Position numbers and translations under genes: made by a program
The notes under the pieces: generated by a model
Database searches by the model: none
The model's input: the letters and a program-made list of their open reading frames with translations, nothing else
What the model was told of the DNA's origin: nothing
Shown here: piece after piece, positions 1 to 5,073 of the stretch
Layout of the letters: every line of letters begins with the position of its first letter
Position numbering within the stretch: the stretch's first letter is position 1
From: Lutibacter sp.
GTDB lineage: Bacteria; Bacteroidota; Bacteroidia; Flavobacteriales; Flavobacteriaceae
DNA: 5,073 bases
Reading direction: 5' to 3'
Assembly: GCA_004195315.1 (NCBI GenBank)
Contig: SDWL01000174.1
Location: forward strand, 1-5,073

Positions 1-19
1 AGATGTGTATAAGAGACAG
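1..19 (+). other. Tn5 mosaic end (Nextera adapter), left end
   Basis: The first 19 bases, AGATGTGTATAAGAGACAG, are exactly the Tn5 transposase mosaic end used in tagmentation libraries. The same 19 bases occur in inverted orientation at the right end. This is library sequence, not genomic DNA. The genome begins at base 20. It happens to be in frame with the porin gene and so supplies a false GTG start at base 5. Confidence 0.97.
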
Positions 20-1009
20 GAAAAAAAGATTCACACTTTTGGCTTTTTCGATTTTGAAACTGAGTTCAACAATATAGATGACATTGGTGAGGGAGGAACC
101 TTTGATCAACATCATTTAAATTTCTTAGCTAATTATATTTTAGACAACCATTTTAGCGTTTCAACAGAAATTGAATGGGAACATGGACCTTTCCTAACTG
201 CAAAATCTGGTTCTGGAAAAATTTATTTAGCCAAAGCTTTTGTTACTTATAAACATTCTGATGCTTTTTCAATCAAAGCAGGAAAATACTTAACTCCCTT
301 TGGTATTTATAACGAAAGACATGATGCCTCCCCCACATTCTTATCTACTTTTTTACCCCAATCCATTTACGGAAGTAAAAATTTAGGGGAAGGGATTGAA
401 GATCGTGTTTTTGCCAAATTTTCTACAGGGGTACAAATATTGGGTAATTTATATTTAAAAGACTGGGAACTCAGATACCAAGTCTATATAGGGAACGGAC
501 GTGGACCTAATGAATCTGAATCTGACAACAATGAAAATAAAGGATTAGGTTGGCGTTTTGTTCTGACACCTCCTGTAAATAGCTTAGTTTTAGGAACCTC
601 CTACTACATGGATAAGAACGGTTTAGTTGGAAATTCCAAACAAAATACTGTTGGTTTAGACGTTCAATATGACATTTCTAAACTTCATTTAGAGGCCGAG
701 TATATTTTTCCTAAAATTGAAAAAGTTAATTCTTTGAATAACCCGACTGGCGAGTACCGAAAATTAAAAGGATATTATATGCAAGGAAGCTATAGTTTAT
801 TTGAAAAACTAACTCCTTTTGCTAGATACGAGTTTTTTGACCCTGATATCAGTATTGCCAAAAATGCTGAAGAAAAAGTGGTTCTTGGATTGAACTTTGC
901 CGCTACACTGGATGTTTATTTAAAAGGGGAAGTGCATTTCAATCAATATCAAGCATCATCCAAAATTGATCATGAAGTTTTTGTTTTATCCATAGCAGTA
1001 GCATTTTAA
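20..1009 (+). CDS. Outer-membrane porin, OprO/OprP-like, 5' partial
   Basis: C-terminal part (329 genomic codons) of an outer-membrane beta-barrel protein, probably a general or anion-selective porin. The sequence alternates polar and hydrophobic residues in amphipathic strands. It carries the 'KAGKYLTPFG' segment and the acidic 'STEIEWEHGP' strand seen in phosphate-selective porin O/P-like proteins. It ends in 'FVLSIAVAF', with the terminal phenylalanine typical of proteins recognised by the BAM machinery. The signal peptide and probably the first strands are missing because the insert begins inside the gene. Any start at base 5 is adapter: its first five residues, MYKRQ, come from the mosaic end. 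The gene is 11 bp upstream of the binding-protein gene and so is probably co-transcribed with it. Family membership is inferred from pattern; substrate selectivity cannot be read from the sequence. Confidence 0.8.
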   Translation, partial: EKKIHTFGFFDFETEFNNIDDIGEGGTFDQHHLNFLANYILDNHFSVSTEIEWEHGPFLTAKSGSGKIYLAKAFVTYKHSDAFSIKAGKYLTPFGIYNERHDASPTFLSTFLPQSIYGSKNLGEGIEDRVFAKFSTGVQILGNLYLKDWELRYQVYIGNGRGPNESESDNNENKGLGWRFVLTPPVNSLVLGTSYYMDKNGLVGNSKQNTVGLDVQYDISKLHLEAEYIFPKIEKVNSLNNPTGEYRKLKGYYMQGSYSLFEKLTPFARYEFFDPDISIAKNAEEKVVLGLNFAATLDVYLKGEVHFNQYQASSKIDHEVFVLSIAVAF

Positions 1010-1020
1010 AGGTTAGGTAT

Positions 1021-1491
1021 ATGGAAAGATTTAAAATAAATACTCAAATCAAGTTAATAATAAGTGTTATCCTAATACAGTTTGTAATTACTGTGTCAAG
1101 TGCTCAAGTTGTTATAGTTGTTAACATTGATAACCCAATAAATGATATAACTGTACTAGAACTAAAAAGGATGTACATGGGTGATAAAACATATTTCCCA
1201 AATGGGGAAAGAGTATTGCTAGCACAACACGAAGACCTTTTAGATACATTTAATAACAATATTTTAGGTTTAACTAAATTGCAGTTTAAAAAACACTGGA
1301 TGAGTTTAATCTTTTCAGGAAAAAATTCAATTGCTCCTAAAATGTTTAACAATGTAAAAAAACTAAATGATTTTGTGTTAGATAATAAAGGAGCTATTGC
1401 TATTCTTAATTTTGCCGATGTAGATAAAAGTTACAAAATTATTACTATAGATGGATATAAACCCGGGAACACAAACTATCCTTTCAAATAA
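1021..1491 (+). CDS. Small periplasmic PstS-like substrate-binding protein
   Basis: A complete 156-residue exported protein. Residues 1-28 form a signal peptide: charged start, hydrophobic core at about 11-25, then 'VSSA' with likely cleavage before Q29. About 128 mature residues remain. The mature part follows the order of one lobe of PstS/PBP-like phosphate-binding proteins: 'VVNIDNPI' (33-40), 'ELKRMYMGDKTYFPNG' (47-62), 'LLAQHEDLLDTF' (66-77), 'KHWMSLIFSGK' (91-101) and 'NKGAIAI' (122-128), the last resembling the family's 'GAIGY' segment. Full PstS proteins have two lobes and are roughly twice this length. The R-x-x-x-SGT phosphate loop of classical PstS is not seen at the expected place. 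The gene sits between a porin and a sensor kinase with no ABC permease nearby, so a role in presenting a ligand to the kinase is more likely than uptake. Start at 1021 is supported by the signal peptide; upstream there is only a weak purine stretch (AAAGG). Ligand unknown. Confidence 0.78.
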   Translation: MERFKINTQIKLIISVILIQFVITVSSAQVVIVVNIDNPINDITVLELKRMYMGDKTYFPNGERVLLAQHEDLLDTFNNNILGLTKLQFKKHWMSLIFSGKNSIAPKMFNNVKKLNDFVLDNKGAIAILNFADVDKSYKIITIDGYKPGNTNYPFK

Positions 1492-1521
1492 ATAATAACA
1501 TTCTAACTGAATAGAAAGATA

Positions 1522-3366
1522 ATGCGCAAGAAATTTAAAGGAATCATTTTTCCATCTACAATAGGTTTAAAAATTTTCAGCGGCTTTTTTATGCTATTAT
1601 TATTAATAAGCATCTTTATTTTTACCTATTACCCAAACATGGAAAAGAAGGTTTTGAATGCAGTGATGCATGACAAATATGAAAGTACCGCTCAGATGAT
1701 TGCGTTTGGTGTTGGTGTTGGGATGGCATCCGATAATTATGAAGTTATTGTTGCCTCGTTAGAATGGGCTAAAAAAGATTCAAATATAGTTTTAATTGAA
1801 GTTCATGATAATAACAATGAAAATTATGGAAGCTATAACCCCACAAATATCAAACTAACTATTCCTAAATTTAATCAAAAAGATACTATTATAAATATAA
1901 AAGAAAAACCTTATCATATTGTAACCGTTCCCATTGAATATAACAACATCAATCATGGTCGTGTTAGTGTATATACTTCGTTAGAAAAGCATTATAATAT
2001 CATATCAAAAAACTCCAAAAGATCATTTTATATTACGCTAGCTATTTTTATTTTTGTGATGGTTTTATCACTTTTCTTTATCAAATCTATTACTAAACCT
2101 TTGTTACAGTTACAAATTGCTGCTCAAAAAATTGCTAGAGGAAATTACAATATAAAAGTTAAGGTTAAATCGAAAGATGAAATTGGAATTTTAGCGAATA
2201 GTTTTAATGAAATGGCAGATCAAATGAAACTATTTGTCCAAAATCTTCAAAAAGAAGTAGCTGTTAGTAAATTAGCCGAAGTAGAGATAAGTAAAAGTGA
2301 AGAAAAATTCAGAAAAATAGCGGAGAATATTTCTGAGGGGGTATGTATTATTCAAAGTGGGCAAATTCATTGGGCAAATATTATTTTTAACAATATTTTT
2401 GGGTATTCTGCGGAAGAAATTTCCAATTTAAAATCAAAATCTTTACTTGAACCAAATGAATATCAAAAATTGATTCATTTTTTCAAAAATCACTTTAATA
2501 ATAGAAAATCCTATCCTTTTTTTGATACCATTGGTATCAAAAAAAATAAAGAAAATATTTTTATCAGTATCACAGCAGGCAAAATAATATACGAAAATAA
2601 ACCTGCAGTTTTAATGGTAATTCAAGACATAACCCTAAGGGTAAATAACGAACAAAAACTTCGTGAATTAATTGCCACTAAAGATAAATTCTTTTCTATC
2701 ATAGCACATGATTTGAAAAGTCCTTTTGACAGTATTCTAGGCTTTAGTGATATTCTTGTAGAGCAGGTTAGGGTAAAACAATATAATCATATTGAAAAAT
2801 ATGCTGGTATTATCCAACAATCTTCAAATAAAGCAATGAATTTACTGGTAAATTTGATGGAATGGTCACAATCACAAACAGGTAGAATGATATTTAATCC
2901 TTCTTATTTTGAAATGGTAAATCTCATTAATGATACAGTGAATTTATTAAACTCAGTTGCCAATCAAAAATCTATTAATATTATTAAAGAATTGCCGTTT
3001 TCTGCACCTCTTTATGCAGATAAAGATATGATTAGCACAATACTCAGAAACTTGATTTCAAATGCCATTAAATTCACTAAATCTGGTGGTCAAATTAACA
3101 TTAAGCTAGAAGAGAAAACTGATAAAATAATTGTCTCCGTAAGCGATAATGGGATAGGGATTCCAAAAGATAATCTTGAAAAATTATTTAAAATAGATGA
3201 AAATATTTCTACAGTTGGCACTCAAAAGGAGGCTGGAACAGGATTAGGCTTAATTCTATGTAAAGAGTTTGTAGAAAAACATAGCGGTACAATTTTGGTG
3301 GAAAGTAAAATTGACGTTGGAAGTACGTTTAGTTTTACAATTCCTAATCAAAACATCTCTATTTAA
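1522..3366 (+). CDS. Sensor histidine kinase (periplasmic sensor-HAMP-PAS-HisKA-HATPase)
   Basis: A complete 614-residue inner-membrane two-component sensor kinase. A first membrane helix spans about residues 13-36 and a second about 169-188. They enclose a periplasmic region of about 130 residues that may be a Cache/CHASE8-like sensor; 'NIVLIEVHDNNNENYGSY' at 88-105 fits the usual core. A HAMP domain follows (189-240, with 'ITKPLLQLQ' and 'DEIGILANSFNEM'), then a short coiled linker and a PAS domain (about 262-372). The HisKA domain has 'FSIIAHDLKSPF' with phosphoacceptor H396. The ATPase domain has the N box 'NLISNAIKFT' (N510, N514), G1 'DNGIGI' (542-547), F box 'LEKLFKI' (552-558) and G2 'GTGLGL' (572-577), so it looks active. 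There is no receiver domain and no regulator gene in the window, so its partner lies elsewhere. The gene is 30 bp after the binding-protein gene with no terminator between, which suggests that this protein is its periplasmic partner. Confidence 0.93.
   Translation: MRKKFKGIIFPSTIGLKIFSGFFMLLLLISIFIFTYYPNMEKKVLNAVMHDKYESTAQMIAFGVGVGMASDNYEVIVASLEWAKKDSNIVLIEVHDNNNENYGSYNPTNIKLTIPKFNQKDTIINIKEKPYHIVTVPIEYNNINHGRVSVYTSLEKHYNIISKNSKRSFYITLAIFIFVMVLSLFFIKSITKPLLQLQIAAQKIARGNYNIKVKVKSKDEIGILANSFNEMADQMKLFVQNLQKEVAVSKLAEVEISKSEEKFRKIAENISEGVCIIQSGQIHWANIIFNNIFGYSAEEISNLKSKSLLEPNEYQKLIHFFKNHFNNRKSYPFFDTIGIKKNKENIFISITAGKIIYENKPAVLMVIQDITLRVNNEQKLRELIATKDKFFSIIAHDLKSPFDSILGFSDILVEQVRVKQYNHIEKYAGIIQQSSNKAMNLLVNLMEWSQSQTGRMIFNPSYFEMVNLINDTVNLLNSVANQKSINIIKELPFSAPLYADKDMISTILRNLISNAIKFTKSGGQINIKLEEKTDKIIVSVSDNGIGIPKDNLEKLFKIDENISTVGTQKEAGTGLGLILCKEFVEKHSGTILVESKIDVGSTFSFTIPNQNISI
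2517..2545. repeat. Perfect inverted repeat inside the kinase gene
   Basis: Bases 2517-2530 and 2532-2545 are perfect reverse complements around a single central base, 2531. Each arm is a seven-base T (or A) run followed by GATACCA or its complement. As RNA this would give a 13-bp stem with a three-base loop. It lies in the codons for residues about 332-342, in the PAS domain. The 3' arm ends in A rather than T on either strand, so it does not have the layout of an intrinsic terminator. Function unknown. Confidence 0.7.
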
Positions 3367-3369
3367 AAT

Positions 3370-3388
3370 ATTGTTTTAGCATAACAAT
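3370..3388 (+). terminator. Weak hairpin after the kinase gene
   Basis: ATTGTT (3370-3375) and AACAAT (3383-3388) form a 6-bp stem with a 7-base loop. It begins four bases after the kinase stop codon. The stem is AT-rich and is followed by ATTTAAAAC-type sequence rather than a solid T-run. It may mark the end of the three-gene operon, but the support is weak. Confidence 0.25.
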
Positions 3389-3510
3389 TTAAAACTTAAA
3401 TCAACTACTTTTAAACTATATACTTCTATAATCTCTGTATTATTTCATTCTTATTTAAAGCTTTTCTAAATTATATATCACCAACCTCTTTATAACAAAT
3501 TAATCCTAAA

Positions 3511-3530
3511 TTCGTGTTTACACAAACGAA
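3511..3530. repeat. Imperfect palindrome upstream of the peptidase gene
   Basis: TTCGT (3511-3515) and ACGAA (3526-3530) are inverted arms around a 10-base centre. A second small inverted pair, GTGT/ACAC, lies at 3514-3523. The element ends 24 bases before the start codon and overlaps the only promoter-like match in the region, so it could be an operator or part of the 5' untranslated leader. The arms are short and chance is possible. Confidence 0.3.
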
Positions 3531-3554
3531 CCTAATTTATTTAAACACTCCCAA

Positions 3555-4922
3555 ATGAAAAACCTAGTATTAACCATTGTATTTAGTCTATTTTTAACAT
3601 CAATAGCTTTTGCACAAACCACCATCAATCGAGATCCTGAAATCAAACAAATGGTTGATGAAATTTCGAAAGACAATATTGAGCTTTATGTTCGTAAACT
3701 TGTGAGCTTTAAAACACGTCACAATTTAAGTACGCAAAACGATTCCAATCTAGGGATTGGAGCAGCATGGAATTGGATTAAATCTGAAATGGAAAAATCT
3801 ATTCCTGCTTCTAATGGAAGGTTGAGTGTTGAATTTATGAATTACAAAACAGGTGGTGAAAAACAGCGCATTAAAAATGAAATAGAACTCAAAAATGTTA
3901 TTGCCACATTAAAAGGAAATGATCCGTCCGATACTCGAATATTTCTGGTAAGTGCACATTTAGATTCTCGTGCTTTTGATAATTCTGATGGAAATATTAC
4001 TGCTCCAGGTGCAAACGATGATGCTTCTGGCATAGCTGCTATTTTAGAAATGGTTCGAATCATGTCCAAAAAAGAATTCTCTGGAACTATTATTTTTACG
4101 GCTGTATCTGGTGAAGAACATGGTTTACTTGGCGCTGCACATATTGCATCAATAGCAAAAACCGAAAATTGGAACCTTGTTGCCATGCTTAATAATGATA
4201 TGATTGGTAATAGTGGCTCTAGCGAAACTTTACTTAATGACAATATGAGAGTTCGTGTATTTAGCGAAGGTGTACCTGCTTTTGAAACCAAACAGATGGC
4301 TAGGGCCAGAGCATTTTCATCAGCAGAAAATGATGGGAAAGCAAGGCAACTTGCTCGTTATATTAAAGAAATTGGTGAAAGATATGTTGATCAACTCACC
4401 GTAACACTTATTTATAGAAACGACCGATTTGGACGTGGAGGCGATCATACACCATTCTGTAAAGAAGGATTTACGGCTGTTCGAATTTGTGAGTTCAATG
4501 AAAACTACGACCGTACCCATCAAGTTGTTAGGGAAGAAAACGGAATTCATTATGGAGACACACCCGAATTTGTAGATTACGAATATGTGCGTAAAAACGC
4601 AGGTATTAATCTCGCAACTTTAGCAAACCTTGCTTCAGCCCCATATGCTCCACAAAATGTAGGAATTCAGATGGCAGGTCTCAGCAATTCAACTAGTTTA
4701 AGTTGGGAAGAACCTGAAAATGGGAAAAAACCTAATGGATATTATGTGTTGATCCGAGAAACATATCAACCTTTGTGGGAAAGAAAAATATTTGTAAAGG
4801 ATACCCAGATTACACTGCCTTATTCAAAAGATAATTATTTTTTCGCTGTTCAATCAGTTGATGTTGATGGTCATGAAAGTGAAATTATTTTTCCTTCACC
4901 TACAAGAAAAAATAAAAACTAA
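3555..4922 (+). CDS. Secreted M28-family zinc metallopeptidase with C-terminal FnIII-like domain
   Basis: A complete 455-residue exported peptidase, probably an aminopeptidase or carboxypeptidase acting in the periplasm or outside the cell. A signal peptide covers residues 1-20, with cleavage after 'AFA'. The M28 co-catalytic zinc centre is visible: H135 and D137 in 'SAHLDS', bridging D155 in 'PGANDDASG', general base E187 and ligand E188 in 'SGEEHG', D215 in 'NNDMIG', and the likely last ligand H322 in 'NYDRTHQ'. The family's 'DHTPF' motif is at 297-301 (H298). These assignments follow aligned Aeromonas-type aminopeptidase motifs. Its only two cysteines, C302 and C312, flank the active-site strand and could form a disulfide. 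Residues about 363-450 ('APQNVGI', 'TSLSWEEP', 'YYVLI', 'YFFAVQSVD') look like a fibronectin type III domain. No type IX secretion sorting domain follows. Start at 3555 gives an intact signal peptide. Probably transcribed separately from the upstream genes. Substrate unknown. Confidence 0.92.
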   Translation: MKNLVLTIVFSLFLTSIAFAQTTINRDPEIKQMVDEISKDNIELYVRKLVSFKTRHNLSTQNDSNLGIGAAWNWIKSEMEKSIPASNGRLSVEFMNYKTGGEKQRIKNEIELKNVIATLKGNDPSDTRIFLVSAHLDSRAFDNSDGNITAPGANDDASGIAAILEMVRIMSKKEFSGTIIFTAVSGEEHGLLGAAHIASIAKTENWNLVAMLNNDMIGNSGSSETLLNDNMRVRVFSEGVPAFETKQMARARAFSSAENDGKARQLARYIKEIGERYVDQLTVTLIYRNDRFGRGGDHTPFCKEGFTAVRICEFNENYDRTHQVVREENGIHYGDTPEFVDYEYVRKNAGINLATLANLASAPYAPQNVGIQMAGLSNSTSLSWEEPENGKKPNGYYVLIRETYQPLWERKIFVKDTQITLPYSKDNYFFAVQSVDVDGHESEIIFPSPTRKNKN

Positions 4923-4949
4923 TCAAATTTATTGTTAATATAATTTGAT
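4922..4949. terminator. AT-rich hairpin at the end of the peptidase gene, possibly bidirectional
   Basis: ATCAAATT (4922-4929) and AATTTGAT (4942-4949) are a perfect 8-bp inverted repeat with a 12-base loop. It begins on the last base of the peptidase stop codon. On the + strand it is followed by CTTCTTG, a modest pyrimidine tail. Read on the - strand it is followed by a much better T-rich tract, the complement of the A-rich end of the gene (about 4905-4919). It may therefore end transcription from both sides, including a convergent gene beyond the window. The stem has only two G-C pairs, so it is weak. Confidence 0.4.
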
Positions 4950-4970
4950 CTTCTTGCCATAATTGGTAAT

Positions 4971-5000
4971 CAGATATTACAGTATATTAAGCAGTATTAT
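4971..5000 (+). repeat. Three imperfect CAGwATwTTA-like short repeats
   Basis: CAGATATTA (4971), CAGTATATTA (4980) and CAGTATTAT (4992) are similar AT-rich units starting 9 and 12 bases apart, downstream of the peptidase gene. They could be a binding-site cluster for something beyond the right edge, or chance similarity in AT-rich DNA. The rest of the gene-free stretch 4950-5054 shows no open reading frame or RNA gene. Confidence 0.2.
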
Positions 5001-5054
5001 TTAGGTTCTGTTGCATCTATTAAACTACATCTAATATAAAAGGGAGTTTAAAAC

Positions 5055-5073
5055 CTGTCTCTTATACACATCT
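5055..5073 (-). other. Tn5 mosaic end (Nextera adapter), right end
   Basis: The last 19 bases, CTGTCTCTTATACACATCT, are the exact reverse complement of the first 19 and match the Tn5 mosaic end. This is adapter sequence. Genomic sequence ends at base 5054. Confidence 0.97.

Larger units (their letters stand above)
3367..3554 (+). promoter_or_regulatory. Intergenic region, presumed promoter of the M28 peptidase gene
   Basis: This 188-bp AT-rich gap separates the kinase gene from the peptidase gene and contains no plausible open reading frame. Its length and the weak hairpin at its left end suggest that the peptidase has its own promoter here. A partial match to the Bacteroidota -7 element (TAnnTTTG) is TAAATTCG at 3507-3514, but no TTG-type -33 element is seen at the expected distance. 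The exact promoter is therefore not assigned. No Shine-Dalgarno sequence precedes the start codon at 3555, which is common in this phylum. Confidence 0.4.

Noticed and set aside
1104..1352. 82-codon open frame on the - strand
   Set aside because: It lies wholly inside the binding-protein gene, which has a signal peptide and family motifs. The antisense translation has no recognisable domain.
1021..1491. Calling the small protein PstS, part of a phosphate ABC transporter
   Set aside because: It is about half the usual length, lacks the SGT phosphate loop, and has no PstC, PstA, PstB or PhoU neighbours here.
2517..2545. Intrinsic terminator inside the kinase gene
   Set aside because: Both strands have the T-run on the 5' arm and the A-run on the 3' arm, the reverse of what an intrinsic terminator needs, and the kinase reading frame continues intact.
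3367..3554. A small RNA, tRNA or riboswitch in the intergenic region
   Set aside because: No cloverleaf, conserved riboswitch core or strong structure is visible; the stretch is simple AT-rich sequence with only short, weak inverted repeats.
3842..4291. 149-codon open frame on the - strand
   Set aside because: It is antisense to the M28 catalytic core, whose zinc ligands are all in the + frame. The antisense product is a low-information shadow.
4320..4550. 76-codon open frame on the - strand
   Set aside because: It is antisense to the second half of the M28 catalytic domain and has no supporting start context or recognisable motif.
1..5073. A natural composite transposon bounded by Tn5-type ends
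   Set aside because: The 19-base sequence is the hyperactive synthetic mosaic end, there is no transposase or resistance gene, and the left end cuts straight into a gene. A library adapter explains all of this.
1..5073. CRISPR array or long tandem repeats
   Set aside because: No regularly spaced repeats of 20 bases or more were seen anywhere in the window.

Overview
The window is a 5,035-bp insert flanked by two 19-base Tn5 transposase mosaic ends (Nextera adapter sequence). They lie in inverted orientation, exactly at the first and last bases. It therefore looks like one tagmented DNA molecule, or a contig with untrimmed adapters, and neither end is a biological boundary. The DNA is AT-rich and the genes lack strong Shine-Dalgarno sequences. 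The protein styles (an OprO/P-like porin, an 'FSIIAHDLKSP' PAS histidine kinase, and a secreted M28 peptidase with an 'AFAQ' signal-peptide end) point to a member of the Bacteroidota, probably flavobacterial. This is an inference from style, not from a marker gene.

All four genes lie on the + strand. Bases 20-3366 hold three closely spaced genes that look like one operon. The first is the 3' part of an outer-membrane beta-barrel porin, whose true start lies outside the window. It is followed 11 bp later by a small exported protein resembling one lobe of a PstS-type phosphate-binding protein. A membrane-bound sensor histidine kinase with a periplasmic sensor region, HAMP, PAS, HisKA and HATPase domains follows after 30 bp. 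No ABC permease or ATPase and no response regulator are present. The arrangement suggests a sensing module (pore, periplasmic binding protein, kinase) rather than a transporter. The ligand is unknown; phosphate or another oxyanion is only a guess from distant family resemblance.

Bases 3367-3554 are a 188-bp AT-rich intergenic region. It has a weak hairpin just after the kinase stop codon and an imperfect palindrome upstream of the next gene. Bases 3555-4922 encode a complete secreted M28-family zinc metallopeptidase with a C-terminal fibronectin type III-like domain. It is probably its own transcription unit, with no clear functional link to the sensory cassette. An AT-rich perfect hairpin begins at its stop codon. 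The last ~130 bp before the adapter hold no gene.

The most interesting items are the porin/mini-binding-protein/kinase cassette, the reduced binding protein without the classical phosphate loop, and a perfect 14-bp-arm palindrome inside the kinase gene. The adapter-derived ends matter most for data quality, because they create a false N-terminus on the porin.
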